A stretch of 64,000 nt of DNA from Clytia hemisphaerica (GCA_902728285.1 CACVBU010001151.1:404923-468922), one strand, 5' to 3'. Numbered from the stretch's first letter, positions 40,794 to 53,389 are shown. The notes: a model not told the origin generated them from the letters alone. Numbers and translations are program-made.

Positions 40794-41081
40794 GTAGTTT
40801 TTTTATGTATCACATATTTTCTTCTCATTGATGATGCTAACGATTAATTTTGAGTCGTTCTATGGCTATCAGATTCCTATTTACAGATAACTTTTTTTAT
40901 ATTTCCTTCTTTCGTAATTAAAGCAAAAATAGCGAGGTCATCAAAATGTGGTGAATAAAAAATTACCCGTTGACAAAAAATAACTTGCATTATGATTTAC
41001 ACTCTAAAGTTTCAAAAGTATACATGGAAGATCTGTACTTTGAATACATCCTCGCACTTTTAACTTGAGATCAGATTGTGA

Positions 41082-41477
41082 ATGTTTTCTGCACACCACG
41101 CTGAAGCTCTAAAGGGATGTGTGAAAACAAACAATCTGACGAATATGCAATCTCGAAATCGTAAGGACCGCGCTCGTCTAAAAGGACTAGGAACGACAAC
41201 AAAGTTGCGTGATTGTGTTTATACACAGGGTGCCGTATCAGTTTTTAACTTTCCGGCGCACAACAAGATTCTTGTTGTAGAATTTTCCGCAGGAGGACTT
41301 TTTTCTCCTAAGATGTATAATTTTCAAGCGCCTTCAGAGGTTTACCGTGCTCGTAAGAAAATTACGAACAGCTGTTATCAGGTTACGCACTTTCGGATTT
41401 GGTTCGGTCAAGAAGTAAATGTCCCTGTAAATCAGCATTTACATCCAAAATTTTTGAAGTCTTTGGGTGTTCTTTAG
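41082..41477 (+). CDS. Unrecognised ORF of 131 codons
   Basis: The frame opens at 41082 and has a less AT-rich composition than its surroundings. The product is basic (QSRNRKDRARLKGLGTTTKL; SEVYRARKKITNSCYQVTHF) with a hydrophobic middle (ILVVEFSAGGLF). No family is recognised. The last dozen residues (HPKFLKSLGVL) are encoded by the dispersed CCAAAATTTTTGAAG repeat, so the natural end may lie earlier. It may be a decayed transposon or host exon. Confidence 0.25.
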   Translation: MFSAHHAEALKGCVKTNNLTNMQSRNRKDRARLKGLGTTTKLRDCVYTQGAVSVFNFPAHNKILVVEFSAGGLFSPKMYNFQAPSEVYRARKKITNSCYQVTHFRIWFGQEVNVPVNQHLHPKFLKSLGVL

Positions 41478-41918
41478 TTTAAGCCTAAAATGCTTAAGCA
41501 TGTTTTTTTCTCGCCATTTTGGGAGCATTTTTGTCCTTTTTCCTAAGAAATCGGGTGTTTTAGAGTAGACAAAGGCTTGAAATGTTTTTAACTTGTTTTT
41601 AAGTTTTGGCCATCGAAGCCTGTTCTTATGCAGTTTGTTCTTATATAAGGAAAAATTTGGCTGAAAATCGACCCTTATAGTGCAATTTTTCAAAATTTTA
41701 CCTTAAAATTTGGTATTTTCTCAAATCTTACAGTGCCCTTTTTCCCACTTGTTCACAAATCAACCCTTACAGTGCACTTTCCAAAGTCTAAAAAACCTAC
41801 CCTTAAGGGCCGCACGTCCGGTAGGTCACTTACCTGGAGTGTCCATCCGGGCTATTTAGTCAGTGGGGAGGGGGTGGAGGTTAATAAAAAATGTAAATGC
41901 TAATGGGGAGGCAAGCTA

Positions 41919-42485
41919 AAGTATGTCTCAATATAATTTGCAGCAGAGACAAAAAAGGCTGTAACTTTTGATAAAATTTGAAGTAGAAAGCGTTTTTAAG
42001 CTTATTAAAAAGATAATTTGGAGTGGAATATTATCAAAATAGAAAAATATTCAAACAATGAAAGAACAAAGATGAAAAATGAAGAAGAAGAAAATCAACT
42101 TTTTGCGAAAAAAAATCCAACAATATTCACTTAGTCAAATAATACAGCTTAAAACTTTGCCCTGGTCGACTTTAAAGGGCTATTTTTGATGTTTTTTGAT
42201 TGTTTTTGAAATCAATCATTGATAAACTTACTCACAATAATGATGTTCTAAGATCACAGAATCACTCGTGTGAAAATGATAATTATAGCACAATAAATGA
42301 AGAAGTTGATTTTCTTTTTCTTCATTTTCAATGTTCATTTTCCGATCTTTTTTGAATTTTTTCTTTATGATAATATTCCACTCCTGTTTACGTTTTCAAC
42401 AAGCATAAAACCGCTATCTAATTCGAATTTTATCACAAGTTATAGCCTTTTTTGTCTCCGTTGTAAATTATATTGAGACAGACTT
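41919..42485. mobile_element. Long foldback element, TA target
   Basis: The arms read AAGTATGTCTCAATATAATT and (reverse complement of the right) AAGTCTGTCTCAATATAATT, then GAGACAAAAAAGGCTRTAAC. They stay inverted for about 200 bp to the GAAGAAGAAAATCAAC/GTTGATTTTCTTTTTC pair. TA flanks both sides. No ORF. Confidence 0.85.
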
Positions 42486-42489
42486 TACT

Positions 42490-43737
42490 TTTGATTGAGG
42501 ATGGGTACCCTGCACGAGTTTTAACTTTAAGAAGATATAAAGGCAAAAAATAATGATAATAAACATAATTTTCAAATGTTGAAACGCGTTTAACACAAAG
42601 TACAAACAAAGAAACCCTACCAATGCATACCTTTTTGGGTTGAAGTTCATAAAGGCTCCAAATCTAAAGTTCATCATATCGTTCAACGAGATATACTTTA
42701 AGGGGAGAAAGTTTTGCAGAAGGAAATTTTCGCGGAATTTAATTTCACGGCTCACAGCTCAAAATTCGAAAAGTTTCACGGAATCTAATTTCGCTGTTGA
42801 GAGGATTTTTTGTTTAAAATATGGCCTATTTTGCCCTAAAAAAAGACCAATTCTATAGGTGATTCTTAAACTCATGAGAAGATTTGTGTTTGCTGACAAA
42901 CCACGAAGTTAAATTCCGGGAAAATTGCAAAATGAAGCAAAATAACAGTTAAGTCCGAGCAAAAGTTCAAAAATAACATAATTAAAAACAATTGGCACCT
43001 TTTTGACATTTTTACGACCCAGTGAGAATCAATTTTCTCTATTTTCAGCCATCCAAAATGTTCAAGCTAATGTTCCAAATTACGAGAATTTATGACCCTG
43101 TGACGGAGTCAATTTTTTTTATATCTCGTGATTGTTCGAAAAATATGCATTTATAGACCTTTTCATTAATTACATTACGAACATCACTTGCCTTGTTTTG
43201 AAATTATTACCATGGTGATTAACTTTAACTCCCAGCGGATTAAAACTGCTTTTAATCGAAAAGGTCTATTCACCTCAGTTAATATAGATGCTTATATTTT
43301 AAACTCCATCATAAAAGATTTGGTTTACAATACGCATTGTATTTTTTTCAATATGCCCACATCCGTCTAATTGAGGTAAATGATTTTTTATCTTTTAATA
43401 TCAAGAGCTTTAATTCTAGTATTGTCTTAAAAATTTCAAGTCTATAGTAGGCTCTAGTCGAATGTTGCACCTTCCTTTCCTCCTTTTTGGCGAAAGTCGG
43501 TAGAAAATGCGATTCACGCCTTCTTTTAGAAAATATAGCGGATATTTTGTTTCACCTGCCGTTGTTTGGGAAATAAAGAATAGCTCTATCTAAATTGCTT
43601 AAAAATTTCATTTTCATAGTCCAGTAAAATTGGCGTTTTTAAATTGAAAAAATTCTGTACAAGCTGTAACTTGGTAGAATATTAAACTATTAGAATAATG
43701 AACCCGGGAATGAACCTCTAACAAAGCCCCATCGATT
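42490..43737. other. No gene identified
   Basis: No supported gene. GAATTTAATTTCACGG / GAATCTAATTTCGCTG near 42735-42800 is a tandem of a dispersed repeat related to the sequence near 58500-58570. Confidence 0.4.
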
Positions 43738-44012
43738 GGGCTTTACCAGAAAAAAACCGTATACCCCCTTTTGAGGAGGTCCATCCTTCTTTGGCTGGAA
43801 ATGCTGTAACCCCTTGGAATTCCAGGCAATTTCAGGTTTAAACCCCTCTGGAATTCTGAATTTTAGAAGATTTTAAAAAGCTACCCCATTCCAATTATTT
43901 TTGACAGATTTTTGTATTTCCCTATGGAATTCCGCCACATATCAAACCTTATCCCCTTGGAACGGAAATGACCTCCTCGATAGGGGGTATACGGTTTTTT
44001 TCTGGAAAAGCT
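43738..44012. mobile_element. 275 bp MITE, CCAGAAAAAAACCGTATACC ends
   Basis: The left end GGGCTTTACCAGAAAAAAAC plus CGTATACCCCCT is complementary to the right end AGGGGGTATACGGTTTTTTT plus CTGGAAAAGCTC. ATT lies on both sides. A related solo end lies at 5391-5434 and a possible one near 44490. The interior contains GGAATTCC-type motifs repeated. Confidence 0.82.
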
Positions 44013-45585
44013 CATTGACGAATGGGAAAAAGATGTATAGCCTTTTTACTAATTCTGACATTTTTAATGCTATTCAAAGTCAACCTACTACGCTTACCAA
44101 CGAATGGCTAGCCCTGAAGGTTTAACTGCATACGCGTCTTTTTATAAGAACATCCAAAATTTTTAAAGCCTTCGGATATTCTTACCTTTTCAGTAGCGTA
44201 GCTAAGAGGGGCGCAAAATTTGTGTAGGAGAGCAGATTTTTTTTGCCACTATAAAATTATCTTTTAATACCATGAATAGATAATTACATGTTTTTAACAT
44301 TTTGGCCATCGAAGCTTTATGTTCTTATATAGGTTGTTCTTATAAAAAAGTGTATTATCTAATATCAGAACGCCTATTTAGTCCCCGTAGTATTATATGA
44401 AAAGACCCGTACCTTTTCGACCTCAAAAAAGCATCGATTCGATTTTCGGTTAGAAAATGTTTTCCCAATGCCCTGAAGGGGGTTTTTTTTCTGGTAGTTA
44501 GTTATCCTATTAGAGAGCCAGCTATGCCGAATTTCAGCTTGTTGGGAAATTTCCGTCTTCAGTGAAATTTCTACTATTTCTCCTACACTATAAGAACCTT
44601 TCTGGGCTCTAAATCCAAAATACTAAAATCCAAAAGCTTCAAAAAAATTGAATTTTTATATGGCAGCAACTAAAGGTTAGAAAAATGTCATCTACTTTAC
44701 TCTGCACAATAAAAATACTCTCTTTAGATAGACTTAATTCGGCAAAGCTAAACAACGACATTTTTCTAAGTCTCTTACATAAACTGGATTTGAAATAGTC
44801 TACACAATAGACAGCTCCAGGCTTTTTGGCCTTACTATTGGTCTATAGGCACTGCCATGGCTAGCCACTAGTGCCCCCACCGGGGATTCGCTTTTTATGG
44901 GATTAAACATAATAGAAAGTAAAAAAAGAAGTTAATCAATAGAGATTTAAAACTAGGTCACAGTGTAATACACTGAGGCGACCGCGGTCAAATCGTATGA
45001 AATTTATGAATTTGTACACCATTTACCGTTTAATATGAACAGTAAATAGAAAAGTCCTTAAATCTTATAGAAAGTTTTGTTGTAACAGTCGGGTCGAAAA
45101 ACTATGGAGTTTATTGTATTTTTTCCTTTAAAACTTTTTTATCTCCGTAATACTTTGCAAATACAGAAATCTAAGGAAGATAATTACTTTTTCCGAGCGA
45201 GTGTTATTCAGAGACTTAAAAGATAGAGAAACGAGATTGTTGATTTTGTCAGCTTTCCGTGACTTTAGAGAATTAACGGATTACCGCGCGCAAATATGTG
45301 AGATTTTTCACCATACAAAACGTCTCTGAATACACCGCTCCGCCATCGATAAAAGAATGTTTACAACACAGCTGATTCGCATAAGTTTCGAAACTCTCTA
45401 TTGCTTCATCAAAACCTCAGTGCCAATGCGATGTATCCGGAGAGATCCAATATTCAAAACAAGAGAAGTGCGCATATCCCGAAGAGCAGGAGTTTTACGC
45501 TTGAAACAAAGGAAGATATGACGCAGCCTAGATTTGAAAGGATTATCTAAATCAAGTTACTATGGAAATAAAGTCCATATGTTAT
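44013..45585. other. No gene identified
   Basis: No supported gene. A relic TIR end CAGTAGCGTAGCTAAGAGGG at 44195 resembles the ends of the nested MITE at 19586. The dispersed GAACATCCAAAATTTTTAAA motif is at 44148. Confidence 0.4.
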
Positions 45586-45712
45586 TTAAGGGCTCTGACC
45601 ATAGTCAGAAAATTGATTTTAGTATCTGCACATAAAAGTTATGTTCTAGATTCTTTATCACTTTTAACAAAGAATTGCCTTTATAAATTGCTTTTTAATC
45701 AAACCCCTTATA
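45586..45712. mobile_element. Solo end of the GGGCTCTGACCATAGT element
   Basis: TTAAGGGCTCTGACCATAGT starts 125 bp that match the reverse complement of the right end of the copy at 47094-47812 (CAGAAAAYTGATTTTAGTAT, CTTTATAAATTGCTTTTTAA). TTAA precedes it. The rest of the element is absent. Confidence 0.78.
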
Positions 45713-46177
45713 GTCCAGGAGCTGGGGGAGGTCAACTATGACAGTCATAGAGGTACGTGCAAACATATATCATCATGTAGCACTATGTCTGAAGTTTCCG
45801 AATTTACTTGTTTGCTGTCCGAAATTTTCTTATAGGTGTCTATTTTACGGACCAGAATGCAAAAATAGCGAGATTTTTTGACGTCAATTGTGTTTACTAA
45901 ATTATATCTAACTTCTAAACGGTTTATAGAATTCAAACGAAACTTTGCCAATCTGTTACTGATAAATAGCGCTAACTTTCAATAGCAAAAACATTGCTGT
46001 GTCCCTACCAGTTTTTTTCATCTCCTGGTGATTGTGCAAAAGTTTCACCTTTTTTTCCACTTCTACCGACAAACGTTTTCAAAAAAACATGTTTTAAACT
46101 TAATTTTTTGACGTATTTTTACATCGAATTAATCCTTAGCATATAAGTAAGCGCTGTTGAAAGTTTTGTTACAAAAG

Positions 46178-46645
46178 NNNNNNNNNNNNNNNNNNNNNNN
46201 NNNNNNNNNNNNNNNNNNNNNNNNNNNNNNNNNNNNNNNNNNNNNNNNNNNNNNNNNNNNNNNNNNNNNNNNNNNNNNNNNNNNNNNNNNNNNNNNNNNN
46301 NNNNNNNNNNNNNNNNNNNNNNNNNNNNNNNNNNNNNNNNNNNNNNNNNNNNNNNNNNNNNNNNNNNNNNNNNNNNNNNNNNNNNNNNNNNNNNNNNNNN
46401 NNNNNNNNNNNNNNNNNNNNNNNNNNNNNNNNNNNNNNNNNNNNNNNNNNNNNNNNNNNNNNNNNNNNNNNNNNNNNNNNNNNNNNNNNNNNNNNNNNNN
46501 NNNNNNNNNNNNNNNNNNNNNNNNNNNNNNNNNNNNNNNNNNNNNNNNNNNNNNNNNNNNNNNNNNNNNNNNNNNNNNNNNNNNNNNNNNNNNNNNNNNN
46601 NNNNNNNNNNNNNNNNNNNNNNNNNNNNNNNNNNNNNNNNNNNNN
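46178..46645. other. Assembly gap
   Basis: A run of 468 N. The ORFs that cross it have no meaning. Short GTTTCC/CGTTTCC repeats directly right of the gap (46715-46795) suggest that the unresolved part is repetitive. Confidence 0.99.
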
Positions 46646-46714
46646 AAACGGCACTTCAAAGGTTAGGGGAAAAGTAGACGATGCTTTCGTCCGTTTTAAA
46701 TGCATGGATAGTCG

Positions 46715-46795
46715 TTTCCACCCGTTTCCGTATCGTTTCCGTGTCGTTTCCGTATCGTTTCCACCCGTTTTCACCCGTTTCTCTGACGTTTCACC
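46715..46795. repeat. GTTTCCGTATC / CCCGTTT short tandem repeat
   Basis: GTTTCCGTATCGTTTCCGTG and TCGTTTCCACCCGTTTTCAC: a roughly 11 bp unit repeated about seven times next to the assembly gap. Confidence 0.75.
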
Positions 46796-47093
46796 TTTTA
46801 GTTACTACGAGATATTTGATATGGAGAGGTGGTCTAAAAGATAAACGAAGCAAAATTTTCACATTCATTAATTTAGGATATTTTACCTACGACCCGGTCG
46901 ATGGGAAGTAAAATTTCTTAGAACTTCTCTAAAAAACTGGCAGAGAGACCAGCTAGTATCATGATACACAATATTTATAAAGGCAAGAAACATGGATAAT
47001 AGCCAAAAGTCCGTCATCCGGATATAAGTCCGTGAACATGTCTAGATCATCTATCGCGGACGGTTCCGTGTATGTTACCACAAGGAAACTAAT

Positions 47094-47812
47094 TTAAGGG
47101 CTCTGACCATAGTGAATTTTTCATAATTGCCGTGTTTAAAATGTGTTTTCTGACTGATGTAACCAACAAAACTATGGCATGTTATACATTTTCTGTTAGA
47201 CAAACTATTAATAAATCTGAAAATTCAAAAGTTGCATTGAAAAAGTTTGATGAAGAAGAAAATGAAGACTTTTGCGAGGAAGAGTATTTCAACTTTGAAG
47301 AGCTTAGTTTCGGCGAAGAAAAAACATTTTGAAAAATTTTTCGCAGTAGATGGTGTATCTTTTACCAAACAATAAAAATTTTTGCGGAAAATTTTTGTAA
47401 ATGTTTCTTTTTCTCGAAATCTTCAAAATAGTGGTTTTTCATCAATTTTTCATCTGGATTTTGCTTGAAAAAACAGTCATAACTTTTGACACATCTTTTT
47501 AGAAAAATTTTCCGCAAAATTTAAAATAGTTCAATTCTTTGCGGACAGTTTGAAAAAAGTTCGAAACAAAAAGGTTAATTACCCATTAAAACTTAGCACT
47601 TTTTATAAAAGAAGATGATGCAATATATTATTAACGTCTTTTTAAAGTTCATAACGTCATTTTTGCAATTATATTCTTAATTACTCTTAAGGGGTTTGAT
47701 TAAAAAGCAATTTATAAAGGCAATTCTTTGTTAAAAGTGTTAAAGAATCTAAAACATAAATTTCATGTTCAGATACTAAAATCAGTTTTCTGACTATGGT
47801 CAGAGCCCTTAA
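47094..47812 (+). mobile_element. Complete TTAA-flanked element, GGGCTCTGACCATAGT ends
   Basis: TTAAGGGCTCTGACCATAGT at the left and ACTATGGTCAGAGCCCTTAA at the right are inverted, with TTAA at both borders. At 719 bp it is non-autonomous, yet it holds a short ORF (47132-47332) whose acidic segment is recognisable in the copy at 35575. TTAA targets point to piggyBac or Kolobok. Two relatives are in the window (35575-36290 truncated, 45586-45712 solo end). Confidence 0.85.
47132..47332 (+). CDS. Small acidic ORF inside the TTAA element
   Basis: Sixty-six codons. After TMACYTFSVRQTINKSENSK and VALKKF comes a strongly acidic run (DEEENEDFCEEEYFNFEELS). The copy at 35592 has the same protein sense with a frame change: TMAYYVFFARPTIPECKKVN and VALKK, then in the next frame an acidic run. 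It may be the remnant of the acidic N-terminus of a transposase, or part of a captured exon. No catalytic domain is present. Confidence 0.35.
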   Translation: MFKMCFLTDVTNKTMACYTFSVRQTINKSENSKVALKKFDEEENEDFCEEEYFNFEELSFGEEKTF

Positions 47813-50087
47813 CAAAGTATCGCTCGAGAAATTTGATGTAAATAACCTCTATACGTGCAACGCTCGCGCCTATCACCGCGTGCGTGTGCGAAGAAAACAA
47901 ATTCTTATCAGGGTGTATTTGTAAAATACTCTCTTTTCTATAGTATATTTATTTGATAACTTTATTTACAGTGATTGATAGAGTTAAGGAATAAGAAGAA
48001 GTAAGGACAAGAATTTTTGTTTCATCGTTAGAAAATAATTTCAATTACAATTTTAAAAGCTGTTGTTGGGAAATATTTTGTCGCATATTTGCGAATCTTG
48101 TTATCATTAATCAATCTTTTTTCTCGTTATTGGCTGTGTTTCTTCATTTTTGTGATTTTTGTGTGACTTTGAGCGTAATTGTGCCGAATATTTCAAAATG
48201 CAGGACAAACCGGAGATGCGGGCATGCGTACATGTCACTTGATAGCTATGCTTGACAATCGCTCAGCGGGAAACAAACAGTAGTGTATATTTTTTACTTT
48301 TAGTTTTACAAGTAAAATTATGAAATTAAATGAATACTATAATAGCTATTGTATGCGAATAAGTCACGTCAGCAAAAAACATCTTAGAGTCGTGAGAAAA
48401 TAACCTTGCAACCAACTGTGACCTTCAAAAGAGTTTCTTAATTATTATTTTCCTCGAGTTCATAAAAGATCTAATCACCAATTATTCAATCAACGGACGA
48501 ATTTTGCATTCTAGCATTGCCTCGATAGTATTATTTTATAGTATATATAGTATATTTTGAAATTGCTTTGATACTGAAAAACTTTGCACCCAGCCGAGTA
48601 AAATCATATGATTAGTCTAATAAAAACATACCACAGTCCGAAGCTCCAAAAAAAATTTTAAACGATAAATTTCCTCTAGAGGATGGTTGCAAACGATAGC
48701 CCTAAACCCGATAGAATAAATATGGTATAATATCAGGGGTGGTCAAAGCAGATGTTTGTAAAAATGAGCTTGAATGCTAAGCAACCCCAGCCCTGATCTA
48801 AAAATTGGAGTTGCTTATAAAAAAATGAATAGTTTGAGTTCATGCAAAATCTACGCAGACTTGCTAATGCTAAAGCTAATGCTTTATAAGAAATTTTAGA
48901 CCTTTTCTTACAAGATAATTATACTTCTCCATATCTTTGGAACAAGCAAAATATTGCATCTATCAAAAGTCTTTCACTGTACAATCATGGTCGAAATAAT
49001 TGAGACAAAAGGGAAATTCCCAGCAAAATTTGAAAATCACAAATAATTTTGAAGCGCTCTAATGTTGGAAGGCTAGAGTTTTAACATGAGACTGAAAGGG
49101 ACATAAAAGTACTGACGAAATTAGTAAACAAACTGTATGCGCAGCGGGATACAAAATCAAAACAAATGTCACATGTCAAAAAAAAAATTAAAAAAAATAC
49201 GGCTGATTTTGATTGTTTCAATTGTTTTAAAAGTTTGTTTTGGACACGTGATTTTAATTGTTCTCTTTAATGACATTTGGTTCGTTCCTTTAATATTTAG
49301 GAGTGCTTATGATCTGAGGATTTAAATGCTCAAAAATACTCCAGCAAGGCTCCAAATATAGCCTAGAAGCCAATAAACTCCCGCCAAATCGAAATGCTCG
49401 ATTAGATAAAGTGCAAAGCCTGAAATTACCATTCTCGCCCGAACTTGAAATTCTGAGAAACGTTAAAATACCTAGAAATCACAGATTAAATATACTATCG
49501 AAACAGAAGTTGAAAGAGAATTAAGGTAAGGGGAGCCTAAAAATTTGAGATTATTTCCATTAGGGCAGAGATAATTGAGATTTAACTCGTCCTAAAAGAC
49601 GACAACGTTCCATTTTTCTGCGTGAGAAAAGGTTGAAGTTGTTTAAGATACAGTCCTTAGGGCCCGTCCACATAGTACGTACGTACTAAAATGTCGAAAA
49701 TCGACCCCCCCTCCCCCAGTACGCAAGCGCATGCAAATAGCTATACCCCCTCTGGTAAGTACGTACTTTTTCATTCAACCCCACCCCCCCCCTCTGTTGA
49801 AGAAAATTTCGAACTCACATCGTTTGGTTCGGACCTTTGTTCGGAAGAAAAGGGTCAGTCTAAGGTTTTGTATTATGGGATTAAATTTTCTATTAATATG
49901 CAATAAGCCCTATAGAAGGTTAGCTAATTCCATCCTTTTATATATTGTGAAAATCAGACTTGGATGGATTAAGGAAATAGGATCAAGCTAGCTTCTACAA
50001 GGTAGATTATATCTTGATAATTTACAAGTAATCCTTTTAAATGTTCAATTAAAAGTCTCCAGAAGTGAGGAATAAATACCTATATTA
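47813..50087. other. No gene identified
   Basis: No supported coding region or RNA gene. Near 49660-49800 is a C-rich and TACGTACGTA-containing block (AGGGCCCGTCCACATAGTAC) that looks like one end of a transposon. Short plus-strand ORFs over it follow its C-rich composition. Confidence 0.4.
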
Positions 50088-50764
50088 AAGTCTATTCACG
50101 ATAAGTGTGCGCTCTTTTTTCTTTTACCTTTAACTTTTGAAGGAATTCTTCAATCTTTATAAATTTGGTATCATTGGAAAGATATTATGGAGTGGAATAA
50201 TTTGAAATAAAAAATTCTTTAAAATGATTCTAATAATGAAGATGAAAATGAAGAAGGAAAAAATGAAGATCTTGTAGAAAGGTTCTATAAATGCTACAAC
50301 TGTTATTTTTACTGACGTGAATCCATGATCATCGAACGTCATCACTGTGAAAAAAAATTCTCAAAAATAATCATTCAGTCAAAAGATATCAAACAAAGTT
50401 ATAAGCTGATTGACGTCTAAAAACGCTGTTTTCTGCTGTTTTTCGGGGTCAATCACTCATTAACTTTGTATCATAACTTTATATTGAATAAATATTTTAG
50501 TGAAATTTCTTCACAGTGATGACCTCCTAAGATCAAAGAATCTCTCCAGTGAAAATGAAAGTTATAGCACTTCTCTACAAGATCTTCATTTTTTTCTTCT
50601 TCATTTTCATCTTCGTTTTTAGGATTTTTTTAAAGACTTTTTTACTTCAAATTGTTCCACTCACAAATATCTCTCCAACGATACCAAATTTATAAAGAAC
50701 GAAGAATTCCTTCAAAAGTTATAGCTAAAAGGAAAAAGAGTGCACACTTGTCGTGAACAGACTT
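50088..50764. mobile_element. Long foldback element, 677 bp, TA target
   Basis: The ends AAGTCTATTCACGATAAGTG and (reverse complement of the right) AAGTCTGTTCACGACAAGTG are followed by arms of about 300 bp each. GAATAATTTGAAATAAAAAA and GAAGATGAAAATGAAGAAG in the left arm pair with GAAGAAAATGAAGATG-type complements in the right. The element is essentially one giant hairpin with a small centre near 50420. TA flanks. No ORF. Confidence 0.88.
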
Positions 50765-51580
50765 TAATGACTGAAAAAAGTAAAGAGAATTTTCTTCTCT
50801 ATTTTTTCTCGTGGATATTCCATGCGAATGCCAATAGATTTATGCACTTTTTTCTCAATCAGATGACGACTTTTTTAATAAGAACAAGAAAGCCTAAAGC
50901 TTGATACTCGATTGTGCAAAAAATCTGGTTTAGATGCGCCTAAGTGCGTTTAAGTGCGTCGAACACATTTTTGCTTTCAAGTGAGTACATTCGCTAAGCG
51001 CACTTAAGTGCACTTAAGTGCGCTTAGGCGGGCACATATATACGCACATAAACGCCTTGATTTTGCTAGGCGTTTTGAAATTTAAGGTCCATCTACATTT
51101 AGTAATTTTGATTTCTGTCCTGGGTTGCCCCGCTCCGGCCTTTGTTTTTTCTCTTCTTTTATTTTAAATGTTTTCGAATGTAATTAACTGTCGTATTTAT
51201 TAATGACATTCGAATTCTTTGCAAAATAAAACAAATTCATTTTATAGAAAAGAACATTTCAAATGTAAAGTAAATCAAAACATAAAAATTAAAAAGTTTG
51301 TCGGACAACAACAGGGCAACAACAAAACAGCATTCAAAGGGCGATAAAAAGCATAAGAAAAATTAGTTCACCTCTTTCTTCCAATAAAAACATTCAAGTC
51401 GTCGTTACTGTTAAAACGTGTGTTCGTCATTCTACATGTTTAAATTCGAAAAGTTATGACAAGGGTTTAAAAGTGGGGGGCGTACGGTTTTTCGGAATTG
51501 AGGAAATCGCCCCTTTTTTCTTCGGAATTCCTGAAATCAGGCAAAATTTTTCAGTAATTCGGAATTCTGAAATACACGTG

Positions 51581-51775
51581 TTTCCTATTAGCAGATTCAT
51601 GTAAAAAAGTCACGAAAAAAATCGAGAAAGTCTCTGATTGGCTGAAATATTGCATATACAAGCATATTTTTCAAAATGTCCAGAGTATGAGGTAATCTTT
51701 TCATGCCTCCGCCAATCAAAAGTTTGTTTACTCGACGTTTTTTCGTGACTTTTGCATGAATCTGCTAATAGGAAA
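51581..51775. mobile_element. 195 bp MITE, TTTCCTATTAGCAGATTCAT ends
   Basis: TTTCCTATTAGCAGATTCAT plus GTAAAAAAGTCACGAAAAAA at the left is complementary to the right end TTTTTTCGTGACTTTTGCAT plus GAATCTGCTAATAGGAAA, giving arms of about 45 bp. It is embedded in a region of repeated TTCGGAATT motifs (51490-51570, 51800-51860), which it probably interrupts. Confidence 0.82.
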
Positions 51776-52404
51776 TAGGTGTATTGTTTCGATATCGGAA
51801 ATCCATGAATTTTTGCTTCGAAATTTCGGTATTATAAAGTTTTTATCCCTTTTTTCGGAATTTATACATGAACAAGTGATACTTTTATGGACCTAACTGG
51901 TTATGCATTTAACACATATATAATTGATATCTACGTGAGCATATGAACGTTAAACAATTTTAGACGATTTATTAAAATTAGTCGTTTGTTTCTTATAAAA
52001 AAAAAACGTTTAGAAAACCAAAATTTCATGCTCTTGAAATATTCTTTCATATTCAAGACTTCGTTAGCAAAAAAACATCTATCTCATCAAAAAATTGTAT
52101 TTTAGAGATCGGTGGTTAGATCAACATAATAAGTCAACTTTAATCCTTGTTGGCAAGCTCCCTGATGAACTGACTGCGCGAAGGAATCCTAGGAAACGTA
52201 GGAATGAAAACAGCCTGTGATAAGAATCTGATGAAAAGAATTGATTTTACTTTATTATGGCAACATGGTATGTGTAGGAAAGCTTTAGCATTGGGCAATT
52301 TTCCAAGTTCCAACTGTTTTGACGGAATTAGAGACCACTTTAAGTAAGTTATAAAGGCTTTTTCCTCGCTAAATTTTCTCTCTACGTTCGAGGATTTAAG
52401 AGGC

Positions 52405-52590
52405 CCCCTCCAGTTGACCTTCAATTCACACAATCACGCAATTTTTTCCCAAATTCACGCATTCACGCAATGTCTTTTCGCAATTCACCCAATTTTTGCT
52501 CACACAAAGCTTTCCAATTCACGCATCCACGCAAGTGAAAAGCCCATTCACGCATTCACGCAAACCGCTGGGGGGAAGGGGGCATTTAAA
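52405..52590. repeat. Cluster of (A)TTCACGCA motifs between G/C-rich inverted ends
   Basis: ATTCACGCATTCACGCAA and variants occur about eight times. The cluster is bounded at the left by GGCCCCCTCCAGTTG and at the right by CCGCTGGGGGGAAGGGGGCA, which are roughly complementary, so it may be a small transposon with internal repeats. Confidence 0.6.
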
Positions 52591-53389
52591 TTCAATGTTT
52601 TTTTTTTTAATCCAATAAGCGTTGATACACCTCCTTTCTCAAAGACCCGGTAGGATTTTTTCAGCTAGTAGGGGTAAAAATAACTGACCGAAACACGATG
52701 GGGATTGATGTTCCCATGTTTTTATGACTGGAAATTAAAATTACATTGTTTTATATTCAGTGAAAATGGAAGAATAGCAAAATATTTTGTAGGGTGAGCA
52801 TTTGTTTTGATCCTTCTTAACGAAGTCTCCATTGTGGACGATATTTTGACGAATTTGTCCATTGTGAAGGGGGTGAATTGATCAATTTTTGTCTGAAATT
52901 TTCTTCCTAAAAAACAATTTATTATGGCAATATCTCAACTAGACAGAATTAATCATATTTCAGAATGGATAAATTATTTTCAGGATATCGCAGTTTTGCA
53001 TATATCGATTTAAAAAAACTGTTTTGTTATGCGTCTTGTCTTCGGGCACAACGAGGACAACCGAGGACAAAACGAAAATTTTAATAAATTGCCAGCTAAG
53101 CTTAATTACTCAGCAAGAAGAATAGATTACGTAATTAGTGTCTTTCCTGAACAGATTAGTTGATATTTTCCGTTCCTTTTGATTTTGATTTTTCTTTTTA
53201 CTTTCAAAATTAATAAATCAATTTTCGATTGCAACAGACAAAATCATCTCGTTTTGATCTGTAAAATATCCGGGGGATTCGGTTGAAATGATCAGGCTTA
53301 AAGAATTTCCTCTGGATGGTATGGCAAAGTCATACTTTGTACTTGTTCCATACTGTGTTTACCTTATGTTCAAAAGGTTCATCTATAAT

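Noticed and set aside
46129-46774. Long ORFs across 46178-46645
   Set aside because: They consist almost entirely of undetermined bases in the assembly gap.
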